This document shows, piece by piece, positions 52,811 to 62,621 of a DNA stretch of 64,000 nucleotides (the stretch's first letter is position 1; the number at the start of each line of letters is the position of its first letter). The DNA is from Actinomycetota bacterium. GTDB taxonomy: Bacteria > Actinomycetota > Actinomycetes > S36-B12 > UBA10799. The DNA is taken from contig JACJWU010000003.1 of the NCBI GenBank assembly GCA_020636995.1, positions 124,001 to 188,000 on the forward strand, written 5' to 3'. The notes under the pieces were generated by a model. It had not been told where the DNA came from. It worked only from the letters and a program-made list of their open reading frames with translations, and did no database searches. The position numbers and the translations under genes are program-made.

Positions 52811-54495
52811 CCGATCACGAACTCCTCGAGGCACGGGCACAGATCGCCCGGCTCCAACGTCGCGTGGAGCGCGAGCGCGCGGCCCGGCGGGAGTCCGAAG
52901 AGGTCGCAGAAAGATCTCTGCGCAGGCTGTACGCGCGGCAGCGGGCTCTTGACCTGCTGACGCGTTCGGCGGCGGCCTCCAACTCGGCGACCGACGATCA
53001 AGCGGCCTTCACCGAGGTCATGACGATGATCGTCGAGGAGTACGAGTGGAACGTCGGTCATCTGCTGTCCCCCGCCAGGGACGATCCATCTGTACTGGTC
53101 TCAAGCGGCCTGTGGGTGGGCAGTCCACAGGACCCCTTCTTCCGCGAGGTGCGGGCGGCCACGGTTGCCGCACGCTTCGGACCGGGCGTCGGCATCCCCG
53201 GGCGGGTGATGGTGCACGGTCCGCGGTGGGAGAACCAACCCACCGACCTCATCCCGGCCCGCCAACACCTCGTCTCCCAGGGCAGCGTCTTCGCGTTCGG
53301 TGTGATGGTCGAGTCCGTCCTCGTGGGCGTACTCGAGTTCCTCAGCGCTGTCCCCAAGCCCGAGGATCCCGACCTCGTGGAACTGGCCACACCGATGGGC
53401 GAACAACTGGGCCGGGTCATCGAACGCGCCAAGGCGCGTGAGGCCGAGCAACGACACCGGGTCGAACTCGAGCGCACCGTCAAGGAACGCACCGACGACC
53501 TGCGCAAGGCCCGCGATCGCGCCGAGGCACTGGCCCGTGCCCGCAGCGCCCTGTTCAACACGGTCACCCACGAACTGTCCACCCCGATCCATGCGGCACA
53601 GGCGGCACTGGAGAAGCAGCCGCCGGAGGTGGTCACCGCCACCTCCCAATTGAACCTGCTGGGCAAGCGCATCGACGCGCTGATCGCTGTGGCCTCGGAG
53701 AGCGGGCAGGGGACCACCGGGAAGCCCACGGTGTGCGTGCTCGCAGACATGGTCACGGACGCCTGCGCGGCCCAGCGCGCCCTGATCACCCCCCACGGCG
53801 GATCTCTGAACCTGACCGTGGACCCGAGTGCGGCCGAAGAGGTGCTCATCGACTCGGAGCGGGTGCGAACCGCCATCGACACCCTCATGGCCGGCATCCG
53901 TCTTGCCAGGGCAAGTGCCGAGGTCGGCGTCCGTGTCCACCTCGCCGGCCACCGTGCGGTGTTGGATTTCCGGGCGCCAGGAGTGCATCCCGATCCGGGG
54001 TCGTTGGAGGTGGTTCGCAGCGCCTGCGAAGCCGCATCCGGCTCGGTGACCATGCGGGACTCCGCCATTGAACTGTCCTTCCCGGTGTCCCGACCACGTC
54101 TGCGCCGCTTCGGCACCAACCGCAGGGTGCTGCTCGTCGATGACACGAAGGTCACACAGCAACTGGCGTCGGCGATGCTCCACGACGCCGGCTACGACGT
54201 CGATGTCGCAGGCGACGGGCTGGAGGCCATTGAGCGGGTCACCGAGCAGCCCTACGGGGTCGTCCTCATGGACGTCCGCATGCCGCGACTCGACGGGCTG
54301 GAGGCCACTCGCCGGATCCGCGGCGGAGTGGCCGGCGATGAGCGGACGGAGATCCCCATCGTGGCGATGACGGCCGACACTGGTCCGGGCGCCGCGGAGC
54401 AGTGCATGCTTGCCGGGGTCGATGCGTATGTCCCGAAGCCGTTCACGAAAGACACCCTGTTGACCCTCGTGGCCCGGTACGTGACCCCGCAGTGA
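52807..54495 (+). CDS. hybrid kinase-like protein with degenerate ATPase and intact receiver
   Basis: A 562-residue soluble protein. An N-terminal coiled coil (about 4-45), a GAF-like domain (about 55-205) and a second coiled coil lead to a HisKA-like helix FNTVTHELSTPIHAAQAALE, whose His is kept. The region where HATPase_c should be (about 300-420) has no N-box Asn (IDTLMAGIRLARA), no DxGxG (DFRAPG) and no glycine lid, so ATP binding looks lost. A C-terminal receiver (about 437-562) is intact (LVDDTK, VVLMDVRMPRLDG, AMTADTG, VPKPF). It is coupled to H-NOX by ATGA overlap and is its probable partner. It may be a phosphorelay scaffold fed by another kinase. Confidence 0.82.
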   Translation: MTDHELLEARAQIARLQRRVERERAARRESEEVAERSLRRLYARQRALDLLTRSAAASNSATDDQAAFTEVMTMIVEEYEWNVGHLLSPARDDPSVLVSSGLWVGSPQDPFFREVRAATVAARFGPGVGIPGRVMVHGPRWENQPTDLIPARQHLVSQGSVFAFGVMVESVLVGVLEFLSAVPKPEDPDLVELATPMGEQLGRVIERAKAREAEQRHRVELERTVKERTDDLRKARDRAEALARARSALFNTVTHELSTPIHAAQAALEKQPPEVVTATSQLNLLGKRIDALIAVASESGQGTTGKPTVCVLADMVTDACAAQRALITPHGGSLNLTVDPSAAEEVLIDSERVRTAIDTLMAGIRLARASAEVGVRVHLAGHRAVLDFRAPGVHPDPGSLEVVRSACEAASGSVTMRDSAIELSFPVSRPRLRRFGTNRRVLLVDDTKVTQQLASAMLHDAGYDVDVAGDGLEAIERVTEQPYGVVLMDVRMPRLDGLEATRRIRGGVAGDERTEIPIVAMTADTGPGAAEQCMLAGVDAYVPKPFTKDTLLTLVARYVTPQ

Positions 54496-54497
54496 CC

Positions 54498-56903
54498 TCA
54501 GGTGCTCGCAGTGGCGTCCACCAGGAAGTCGCGCATCTGCGTCTCCACGACCTCGGCCTCGGCGGTCACGTCAGCCAGCAGAGTGTCCGTGGCATCCGTC
54601 TCCATCTGGGCGCAGATCGCACTGAGCCGCTGGGCCCCCAGCATCGCCGACGCTCCCTTCAGGGCGTGCGCGGCTGACCGCACCGCCTCCCGCGAGCCCT
54701 CGCCGTACCCCCTGTGGATCTCCACGAGGCGTCCAGGCAACTCCTCGAGGTACACACCCACGGCATCGCGAACCAACCCCGGGTCGCCGAGGTCATCGCC
54801 GAGTTGCCACAGCACTGCTGTGTCGAGAGTGATGTCGGACGTGGACCGCGCCGCAGCCACCTGCACCGGCGCCTCCCCGGGAAGGCGCTCCAGCACCTTG
54901 GTGATTCCGATGTGCAGTTCGGCACTGGTCGTGGGCTTGAGAACGTACCCGTTGAAACCCGCCGCAGCCAGCACCGACCGATCGATCCACCCGGGATCGG
55001 CGGTCAGCGCAAGTACCGCCAGGGTGTCGACGTCGGCGAGGCGTTCGCGGATGACCTTGACCGCTTCCAGGCCATCCATCACGGGCATGTTCAAGTCGAG
55101 CAGAACGATGTCGTACTTGTCGCGCGCGATCTCCTCCACCGCCGCCGCCCCATCACTGACCGTGTGGACCGATGCCCCCATCCTCTGCAGCATCTCGGCG
55201 ATCAGTGTGCGGTTGGTGGCGTCGTCCTCCGCGAGCAGGACCGGCAGCCCGGGGGGAAGCGCGAGGGTTTCGCGTACCACGGTGACCGGCACATCGGCGC
55301 CCAACGCCTCCAGCAGCCGTTCCATCGTCCACGGCAGGGCAAGGTACTCACCGGCGGTGGGCGCCGCCGCGACAGTCACGGTGGGTCCCATGATCAGAAG
55401 CCGGTGACCGTCCGTGACCGGCATCGTGGCCTCCGGAGCAGCGGTGTCCGTGATCACCCGTACGTGCAGGGTCTCGGATTCCCCCGTGCACTGCGCAAGG
55501 ATCTCCTTGCCCATCCGCTGCAACGCCATCGAAACCGCCTCGACCGCGAGCGGGTGCCCTTCGACCGTCGCCGCGCCCGAGATCCGCATCGCGTGCGCCG
55601 GGTGCTTCTCCTGCAGGGAACCCACCGGCAACAGCACGCGGAACGCAGTGCCCTTGCCCAACTCGCTGGTCACCGTCAGCGATCCGCCGAGGGCCGTGGT
55701 CAGTCGCTGAGCGATGGCCAACCCGAGGCCGGACCCGCCGTGCTTCTTGTGGACCCCGGGACCACCCTGCACGAACATCTCGAACACCGACTTCTGGGCC
55801 TCTTCGGTCATGCCGGGGCCGGTGTCTGTCACGCGGATGTCGATCCAGGGTTTGCGCTCGAACCTCGCGGGGCGGGCCACCACAGTGACCACACCCTCGT
55901 CGGTGAACTTGACGGCGTTGGACACGAGGTTGAGCAGGATCTGCTGGAGGCGACTGATGTCGGTGTTGATCCATCCGTCGAGGTCAGGGCTGGCGGCGCC
56001 GATGAGCGGCACCTTCTTGCGCTGGGAGATCGGACCGACCATCTGCAAGACGTCGCTAATCAGTTCGCAGATGTCCGTGTCGGACTTGTGCACCTCGAGC
56101 TTGCCGGCCTCGAACCGTGCAAGGTCGAGCAGGTTGTTCAACAGCGTCGTCAGACCGTCTGCGGAATGTTGAACGCCCACGACCAGTTCGCGGGTACGGG
56201 CATCCAGTGGACGCTGCAGCAGGAGATCGACCATTCCCACGATTCCCGAGACGGGCGTGCGGACATCATGGCTGATCGTGGCGAGCAGACTCTGACGGCC
56301 TTCCGCGAGTTGCTCTGCGTCGCTGAGCAACCCGAGTTGAAGGTCCATGGTGGACGCCGCGGTGTCGAGGTTGGATCGCCGGGCGTAGCGCAGGAGCTGA
56401 CCGAGCAAGGTGGCCATCACCATCGCGATCGCATAGTGCGACCAGTTGGCGCTCGGGATGTGGAGCATGGCGAGCACCCACGAGACCCACATGACAGCGG
56501 TGATCGCCACGTTCCAACCGGTCCGCAGGATCGCCATGCCTGCGCCGATGACGATCAGCATGAAGTTCGTCGTCTGCCACTCCTCCTGGCTCAGGTAGAG
56601 GTGCAGTGCGGAGTTCGCGATGAGGACCAGGAACACAGCGACGAGCACCAACGTGCCGTTCTCGGTGATCGTCTTGCGCCGCGCAGCCCACGCCACCGCC
56701 AGCAGCAGCACCGCGCTCACCGCGGCGACGGCGGACATGATCATGCCTTCCTCGCCGCCGACCAGCACCGGGTGCAGCAGCGCGAGCAACGCGAACAGCA
56801 GCCCGAGGAACAACCCGGCCGGGTACACGGTGCGCGCAGCCGCAGCGTCGTAGCGGACCTGCGGATCCGGGGAGAGCTCGGGTGGTATCCGGATCACTGC
56901 CAT
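54498..56903 (-). CDS. hybrid sensor histidine kinase with receiver and HPt domains
   Basis: An 801-residue protein. Five or six membrane helices (about 25-175) have no large loop. HisKA follows (SLLATISHDVRTPVSGIVG, His near 213), then an intact HATPase_c (NLVSNAVKFTDEG, DTGPGM, GSGLGLAIAQR). A receiver-like segment without a clear acceptor comes next, then an intact receiver (LLAEDDATN, IVLLDLNMPVMDG, LALTAD, LKPTT) and a C-terminal HPt (AAHALKGASAMLGA). The complete relay His-Asp-His could pass phosphate to the receivers encoded convergently. It ends two bases from the H-NOX-linked hybrid, so the two are neighbours in function by position only. AAGGA lies three bases before ATG 56903. Confidence 0.9.
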   Translation of the reverse strand: MAVIRIPPELSPDPQVRYDAAAARTVYPAGLFLGLLFALLALLHPVLVGGEEGMIMSAVAAVSAVLLLAVAWAARRKTITENGTLVLVAVFLVLIANSALHLYLSQEEWQTTNFMLIVIGAGMAILRTGWNVAITAVMWVSWVLAMLHIPSANWSHYAIAMVMATLLGQLLRYARRSNLDTAASTMDLQLGLLSDAEQLAEGRQSLLATISHDVRTPVSGIVGMVDLLLQRPLDARTRELVVGVQHSADGLTTLLNNLLDLARFEAGKLEVHKSDTDICELISDVLQMVGPISQRKKVPLIGAASPDLDGWINTDISRLQQILLNLVSNAVKFTDEGVVTVVARPARFERKPWIDIRVTDTGPGMTEEAQKSVFEMFVQGGPGVHKKHGGSGLGLAIAQRLTTALGGSLTVTSELGKGTAFRVLLPVGSLQEKHPAHAMRISGAATVEGHPLAVEAVSMALQRMGKEILAQCTGESETLHVRVITDTAAPEATMPVTDGHRLLIMGPTVTVAAAPTAGEYLALPWTMERLLEALGADVPVTVVRETLALPPGLPVLLAEDDATNRTLIAEMLQRMGASVHTVSDGAAAVEEIARDKYDIVLLDLNMPVMDGLEAVKVIRERLADVDTLAVLALTADPGWIDRSVLAAAGFNGYVLKPTTSAELHIGITKVLERLPGEAPVQVAAARSTSDITLDTAVLWQLGDDLGDPGLVRDAVGVYLEELPGRLVEIHRGYGEGSREAVRSAAHALKGASAMLGAQRLSAICAQMETDATDTLLADVTAEAEVVETQMRDFLVDATAST

Positions 56904-57032
56904 ACGTCCTTATCGACGGGAAGAGCGCAATGCTTAACGGTACGCGGTTGGCCCGGGACGGCGCCGGGTGAGCGGTGGGTGGGTGGGGTTTCGCCGCCCT
57001 GCGATCGACCGTGAGGCATACTGGGAGGCGCC

Positions 57033-57106
57033 GCGGGTGTAGTTCAATGGCAGAACATCAGCTTCCCAAGCTGACAGTGCGGGTTCGATTCCCGTCACCC
57101 GCTCCA
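57033..57106 (+). tRNA. tRNA-Gly(CCC)
   Basis: A full cloverleaf: acceptor GCGGGTG (57033-57039) pairs with CACCCGC (57096-57102), the anticodon stem TCAGC/GCTGA encloses loop TTCCCAA with anticodon CCC, and the T-arm is GCGGG-TTCGATT-CCCGT. The CCA end is encoded (57104-57106). It is directly upstream of an integrase gene, the usual place for an integrated element. Confidence 0.96.
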
Positions 57107-57112
57107 CAGGAA

Positions 57113-57152
57113 AAGGGCCTCTGACCAGCACAAACACCGGTCAGAGGCCCTT
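57113..57152 (+). terminator. terminator of tRNA-Gly
   Basis: Perfect 14-bp inverted repeat AAGGGCCTCTGACC (57113-57126) with 57139-57152 around a 12-base loop, followed by a short pyrimidine run (CTTC). Confidence 0.85.
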
Positions 57153-57274
57153 CTTCATGCGTCCTCGTAGTGCCCCGCAATGCCCGTTTCGTGCGACGAA
57201 TGGCATGCTTTGGTTGCACGTTCGTTGCACGGCCGATCGCACGGCCAGCAGCCTGAGGACGGGGAGGGGTCAAG

Positions 57275-58436
57275 ATGGGACGCCAGTTCGGGGCCATCAG
57301 GAAGTTGCCCAGCGGGAACTTCCAGGCAAGCTATGTCGCACCGGGGATCGGTCGGGTGACCGCTGCCCATCACCTTCGCCAGGTACGACCAGGCCGACAC
57401 CTGGCTGGCCGCCCAGCGAGTCGACCTCGCGCGCGAGACGTGGAAGGCGCCATCCGTAGGCAGCATCTCCCTGCGGCAATACGCGGTTCCGTGGCTATCG
57501 CAGCGCAAGCTCAAGCCGCGCACGGCCGATCTGTACCAGCGCCTGCTGAACCTGCACCTGCTGCCGGAGCTGGGCGACAGGCCCCTCAAGGGGCTGACCC
57601 CCGCCGTGGTCCGCGCCTGGCACTCTGATCTCGGGAGCACAACCGGGCCGACCGCGCAGGCGCAGTCCTACCGGCTCCTTCGCACGATCCTCAACCAGGC
57701 CATGCGCGACGGCGAGATCCCGAGCAACCCCTGCCAGATCGTGGGGGCCGGTTCCACACAAACGGCCGAGCGGCCCGTGCCGACGTTGGCCCAGGTGCAC
57801 CAACTGGCCGACCTCGTGCCTGCCCGGTACGAGGCGTTGGTCCTGGTCGCCGCCTACGGCGGCCTGCGCTTCGGAGAGCTCACGGCGCTTACCCGCGCCG
57901 ACGTGATTCTCCGGGAAGACAAGCTGCCCGTGCTGCGCGTCCGAAAGTCGATGAGTCGGCTGAACGGGAAATGGCTCGTGGGTTCCCCCAAGTCGGACGC
58001 GGGTATGCGCAACGTCGCCCTTCCGACCTTCCTCGGCCCCATCCTCACCGAGCACCTCGAAACCCAGGTCCGTGCCGGTGACGCCGCCCTGGTGTTCGCG
58101 ACACGATCGGGCCGCCCATTGCACAACGGGAACTGGACCTCGACCTTCAAGCGCGCCAAGACCCAGATCGGCCTGGACGACTGCCATTTCCACGACCTTC
58201 GCCATGCTGCCGCAACTGCAGCGGTCCAGTCCGGCGCCACCTTGAAGGACACGATGGCGCGCCTCGGCCACGCCAGCCCGCGGGCCACCATGATCTATCA
58301 GCACACCGCCCCAGATCGGGACGAGGGCATCGCCCACGCCTTGGATGTGGTCGCGAGGGAAGCTCAGCAGGGCAAGGCCATCCCACTGAACAAAGAGGGG
58401 GGCAGCCAGCCGGGATCGGAGGTGTCAGCGGGCTGA
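57275..58436 (+). pseudogene. tyrosine recombinase/integrase, frameshifted
   Basis: The 5' part (ATG 57275, strong GGGAGGGG site) reads MGRQFGAIRKLPSGNFQASY in one frame, an arm-type DNA-binding start of actinobacterial integrases. Near 57357-57371 homology moves to another frame and continues TFARYDQADTWLAAQRVD. From there the core and catalytic domains run unbroken to 58436: Arg in YGGLRFGEL, His-x-x-Arg in FHDLRHAA, His in LGHAS and Tyr in MIYQH. The only ordinary start in the second frame is GTG 57606, which would drop the arm domain. All catalytic residues are intact, so this is a recent single-base indel, a recoding site or a sequence error. It sits just after tRNA-Gly(CCC), its likely integration site. 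Confidence 0.82.
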
Positions 58437-58726
58437 GCGCTGCACCCCGGTGATCGGCCCCCCGGAAATGGCGCTACAGGCGCTACACCGCTAATGGGGG
58501 TGCAACGGCCTCTTCCGAGCGGGGAGGGTGTTGTCCGAGCCGCCGCCGGGTGAGCACTGCTACCCGCAGTCCCGTGGAGGTCTGACTGTAGATCGTGCCC
58601 CCGGTGGTCGGTGAGGAGGCGGAGATGGCTGGTGGGATGACGTGCCGACGAGCACTGGTCCATTAGCGCGCTGCGCGCCTTCTCTGGCTCTGCTGGTGGG
58701 TCCGGAGGTGCGATGGAGGTGAGCGG
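58437..58726 (+). ncRNA. left flank of the IS110 element; candidate guide (bridge) RNA region
   Basis: No coding gene is visible. The sequence holds CGCTACACCGC (58481-58491), repeated exactly at 60111-60121 beyond the transposase. It also holds several GC-rich inverted segments, such as the one around GCGCGCTGCGCGC near 58664-58676. IS110 elements carry a structured RNA in a non-coding end that guides target choice. This 235-base stretch ahead of the transposase is the expected place for the IS110 subgroup. RNA structure was not computed. Confidence 0.35.
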
Positions 58727-60121
58727 ATGCTGTTCGTCGGGGATGACTGGTCCGAGGCCCATCACGACGTGGAGATCGTCGATGACGCCGGAGGTGTGCT
58801 GGCCAAGCGCCGGCTCCCTGAGGGGGTAGCGGGGCTGCTGGAGCTGCATGAGGTGATCGCCGATCATCTCGGCGACGACGACCAGCCCGGTTCGGTGGTC
58901 GTCGGGATCGAGACCGACCGGGGTCCGTGGGTCGCTGCCCTGGCCGCAGCCGGGTACGCGGTGTTCGCGATCAACCCGGTGCAGGTGGCCCGCTACCGGG
59001 AACGGCACTCGGCGTCGGGGGCCAAGTCCGACCGCGGCGACGCGCACACGCTGGCCGAGATCGTGCGCCTGGACGGGCTCACCATCAGCCGCTAGCCCTG
59101 GACTCGAGCCTGGCCGAGCAGGTCAAGGTACTGACCCGCTCGCACCAGACCCTGATCTGGACCCGGCGCCGGCAGGCCAACCTGCTGCGCTCCACGCTGC
59201 GCGAGTTCTACCCAGGCGCCCTGGCCGCGTTCGGCGACAACCTGACCGACCGGGACACCGTGGCGGTGCTGGCGGCCGCCCCATCACCAGCCAAGGGTGC
59301 GGCACTGACCCGGTCACGGATCGCCGCGGTGCTGCGCCGGGCCGGGCGCAAGCGCAACGTCGACCTCGCCGCAACCCGGATCCAGACGGCACTGCGCACC
59401 CCGCAGCTGGGCCTGACCCCTGGGCTGGCCGACGCCTACGCGGCCACCGTGAGCGCCTACGTGGCCGTGATCGGCGAGCTCAACAAGCAGATCGAGGTCC
59501 TTGACGAGGTGGTGGGGGCCCATTTTGGCCAGCACCCGGACGCCCAGATCCTGCTGAGCCAACCAGGGCTCGGACCGATCCTGGGTGCCCGGGTCCTCGC
59601 TGAGTTCGGCGACGCCCCAGGCCGCTACGCCGACGCCAAGGCCCGCAAGAACTACGCCGGCACCAGCCCGATCACCCGCGCATCCGGGCTGAAACGCGTC
59701 GTGATGGCCCGCTACGCCCGCAACCGCCGCCTCGCCGACGCGCTCTACCTGCAAGCCTTCGCCGCCCTGACCGTCTCCCCCGGCGCACGGGCCTACTACG
59801 ACCGGCACCGCTCCGCCGGCGCCACCCACCACCAAGCACTGCGCGCCCTGGCCAACCGACTCGTCGGCATCCTGCACGGCTGCCTCGAGCACCACACCCA
59901 CTACGACGAGACCCTCGCTTGGCAACACCAACCACACACCGGAACCCGAGCCGCCTGAGCTCCCCGCCAGCCCGCCCCCGGACCGCACCCGCAGCCGGGG
60001 TCAAGGCGTGGGCCGCAGGCCCACCCCGAAGGGCATCGGCCTTGACACCGGCCAGGACGCGGTCACCCTGACCGGCCGCGGGGGCACTCCCGCCTGCCCC
60101 CCCGAAACGCCGCTACACCGC
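58481..60121 (+). mobile_element. IS110-family insertion sequence (tentative limits)
   Basis: Tentative limits are the two exact copies of CGCTACACCGC at 58481-58491 and 60111-60121, about 1.64 kb apart, which enclose the transposase and both structured flanks. IS110 elements lack long terminal inverted repeats and are often bounded by a short core. The real borders need comparison with an empty site. Confidence 0.4.
58727..59958 (+). pseudogene. IS110-family DEDD transposase, frameshifted
   Basis: The first part (58727-59095) encodes the RuvC-like DEDD start: VGDDWSEAHHD, VVGIETDRGPW and KSDRGDAHTLAEIVRLDG, then stops at TAG 59093. The remaining coding sequence continues in the -1/+2 frame from about 59090 (LALDSSLAEQVKVLTR) to 59958. 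It includes the C-terminal Tnp20 domain with LLSQPGLGPILGARVLAEFGD and the catalytic-serine region YAGTSPITRASG. One missing base near 59090 explains it. GGAGGTGA precedes ATG 58727. Probably inactive. Confidence 0.88.
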
Positions 60122-60381
60122 AACAGCCGCTACACCAGGGGCCCCCTCTTGACGAGTTCAAGCCGTGGGATGTCTACGCGCATACCTCCCAAGCACGAGG
60201 GCGAGGGCCAGGTGGTCATTCGGAGGAAGATGCGTAGCGGGCCAGCTGTTCAACTACCCGGGCGCGCTTCTCGCGGCCCCTCGCGCCTTCGTGGCCATCG
60301 CGGCCGTCTTTCCGGACACCCGGAACGGCCACGCGTCCGGTATCGCCACGAGGCGCGCGCTTCGCGGCGGAAGGGGGCACC
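59959..60381. other. non-coding right flank with a large hairpin
   Basis: No credible gene. A nested inverted repeat spans 60000-60046: GTCAAGGC with GCCTTGAC, and inside it GTGGGCC with GGCCCAC, forming a stem of up to 15 bp. Two CGCTACACC copies follow (60111, 60128). From about 60140 to 60380 I see only GC-rich sequence without convincing codon structure, probably decayed island DNA. Confidence 0.5.
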
Positions 60382-60480
60382 TTGGCGCGGCGCGGCACAT
60401 ACCGAGCGCTGTCCCGAATCAACGACACCCGCCACGAGGTCGTCGTCGTTCGCATCGACCACCGCCGTGACGTTTACCGG
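60382..60480 (+). pseudogene. remnant of a RelE-type toxin gene
   Basis: Reads GTYRALSRINDTRHEVVVVR then IDHRRDVYR, which lines up with the last strands of RelE/ParE toxins (YR-LY-I-D-x-V-V-V-x-R-V-H-R-R-D-V-Y). The N-terminal two thirds and any antitoxin gene are not visible. A truncated relic in the island. Confidence 0.55.
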
Positions 60481-60538
60481 GTCAGCTGGCGGAAACTGGG
60501 TGCGGGCTCCGTCATCCGGCGACGCGCCCTTGCTTCGG

Positions 60539-60982
60539 TCAGGGCCGCCGGTTCGTCGCGCCCGGTAGGCCGACGTCGTGGGCGGCCAGGTGATCGAGCA
60601 CCCGGTGGGCGAGGTCGAGGGTCAGGTTCAGGATCGCGTGGATCGTTCGGGTGAGGGCCACGGCGTCCAGTCCGGTGGTGGCGTGGGCGAGTTCCTCGAC
60701 ACGTGCCGCGAGGGACCGGTGCTGAGCAGCCATCGCCGAGGTCAGCAGCCGGACGCACGCGTCCTCCTGGCTCGAGTCCCGGGCCGCCTTGTCGAACTGC
60801 GCGTGAATGGCGAGGTTGTCGGCCAGTGCGGCGAGCAGGTTGTCCCGGTGCTCGTGGATGGGCTCACCCGTGGTGGCAGCGGTGTGGATCGCCACCGCCA
60901 GGGGAGGGAATCTGGCGATCGTGCGTTCGTCGAGCTCGACAACGCGGTGCAGGGCGGCCGACTGGAACTGTGTGGGGTTCAC
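60539..60982 (-). CDS. hypothetical protein coupled to the MMPL gene
   Basis: A 147-residue predicted all-helical soluble protein. The start GTG 60982 overlaps the MMPL stop (ACGTGA), so it was translated with the transporter. It has no cysteine apart from one near the middle, no signal peptide and no membrane helix. The last residues are basic and proline-rich. I recognise no family; the helical layout resembles a TetR C-terminal or four-helix domain only loosely. Since the MMPL gene is broken, its expression is doubtful. Confidence 0.55.
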   Translation of the reverse strand: MNPTQFQSAALHRVVELDERTIARFPPLAVAIHTAATTGEPIHEHRDNLLAALADNLAIHAQFDKAARDSSQEDACVRLLTSAMAAQHRSLAARVEELAHATTGLDAVALTRTIHAILNLTLDLAHRVLDHLAAHDVGLPGATNRRP

Positions 60983-62619
60983 GTAGGTCCCCGCAACGGG
61001 GCGCCGTCGAGGGCGTCGACCTCGTCCTGGAAGGGGTCTTGGGTGGGGGGTTCCAGGGCGATCCTGGGTAGCCGGCGATCGAGCCACTGCGGGATCCACC
61101 AGGCGCGCCGGTCAGCCAGGGCCATGGCTGCCGGGACGAGGACCAGCCTGACCAGGGTGGCGTCGATGGCGATCGCGACCGCGAGCCCGAAGCCGAACAG
61201 GTTGACCACCCTCTGGTCGTTGAGCAGGAAGCTGAGGAAGACGACGACCATGACCGAGGCAGCCGCGGTGATCACGCGGGCGGTGGCGGCCACGCCGTTG
61301 GCCACTGAGGCCCCGGCGTCATCGGTGCGGCGGAACTCCTCACGGACCCGGCTGAGCAGGAACACCTCGTAGTCCATGGACAGGCCGAACAGGACCGCGA
61401 ACAGCATCATCGGGGCGAAGGACTCGATGGGTCCCGGGGCTGTGCCGAACACGTCGTCGAACCAGCCCCACTGGAACACCGCGACCACGACCCCGTAGGC
61501 AGCGCCCACCGAGAGCAGGTTCATGGCCGCTGCCTTGAACGGGATGAAGACCGATCGGAACTCGACGAGCAGCAGCGCCATGCTCAGCAGGACGACGAAG
61601 CCGATGAACTAGAGCATCCGATCAGCGAGCCGGTCGGCCAGGTCCACGGCGGTCGCGGTGGCACCGCCCACGTGCGACGTCCCCTCGGCCTGGGGCAGCA
61701 CGTCCGTGCGCAGTCGGTGGACCAGGTCCTCGGTGGAGGCGTCCTGCGGCGACCCGACCGGGACGACGTTGACGATGCCGGCGGTCGCGCTGGGGTTGAG
61801 GGTGGCGCTGGGCACGCTCGCGACTCCCGGCGTGGCAGCCAGGTCGGTGCGCAGCTCGTCGAGCCAGGCCTGGGCCTGCTCCGGCGAGGTGGCGCTGAGG
61901 TACTCGGCAGTGATCAGCAGCGGCCCGGTCCAGCCGGGACCGAACGCGTGCGCGACGATGTCGTAGGACCGCCGAGCGGTGCTGTCCGAGGGTGCGGACC
62001 CACCGTCGCTGCTGCCCAACCTGATCGAGAGCAACGGCGCGGCCAGGATCAACAGGACCACGGTTGCGGAGACCAGGTAGGGCCAGGGACGACGCTGGAT
62101 GCGCCGGGTCCACCGGTGCCAGCCGCTGCCGTGGTCATCGGCGTGGTCGAAGCGTGGGCGGCGGACGCGCAGGCGGTCGAGGTTCCCGCCGAACACGGCC
62201 AGCAGCGCGGGCAGCAGGGTGACGGCCGCGAGCATCGTGGCGGCGACCGTGATGGCGCTGGCCAGGCCGAGCGCCGATACGAACGGGATCCCGATCAGGA
62301 ACAGGCTGAGCAGCGCGACCATCACGGTGGAACCTGCCACCAGGACCGAGCGCCCGGCCGTGCCGACCGTGGTCTGGATCGACTCCCGCGGGTCGTGGCC
62401 GGTGATCATCCCCTCCCGGTGCCGGGTCACGATCAGCAGCGCGTAGTCGATCCCGACACCGAGCCCGATCATCGCCGCGACGACCGGCGCGGAGGTCCCG
62501 ATCGGGATCCACGCGGACAGCAGGCCCACGACCGACAGGCCGAAGGCGAGGGCGAAGAGGGCCGTCACGATCGGCACGACCATGGCGTAGAGCGACCCGA
62601 AGGCGAGCAGGAGCGGGGA
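60979..62619 (-). pseudogene. MMPL/RND-type transporter, 5'-truncated and with an in-frame amber codon
   Basis: Two open segments lie in one frame, split by TAG at 61609-61611. The upstream segment has LLLAFGSLYAMVVPIVTALF, the GVGIDYALLIVTRHREGM signature of the first MMPL domain, and a periplasmic domain. The downstream segment has IGFVVLLSMALLLVEFRSVF, FGLSMDYEVFLLSRVREEF and the closing helices. Homology begins abruptly near 62619, inside helix 2. The first helix and first extracytoplasmic domain are missing. Both lesions argue for a dead gene; readthrough of one TAG would not restore the N-terminus. Confidence 0.87.
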
Positions 62620-62621
62620 AT

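Noticed and set aside
54714..57014. 766-residue open frame antisense to the hybrid kinase
   Set aside because: Shadow of a gene with intact kinase, receiver and HPt motifs. It also runs up to the tRNA-Gly gene without a plausible start.
57275..57628. 117-residue product of the integrase 5' frame as a separate gene
   Set aside because: Only its first 30 or so residues look like protein. The rest becomes Arg/Pro/Ala-rich once past the frame change, so it is the broken start of the integrase.
60008..60568. Overlapping open frames of 80-190 codons after the IS110 transposase
   Set aside because: Composition is Arg/Gly/Pro/Ser-rich noise in several frames. Only the short RelE-like stretch looks protein-derived.
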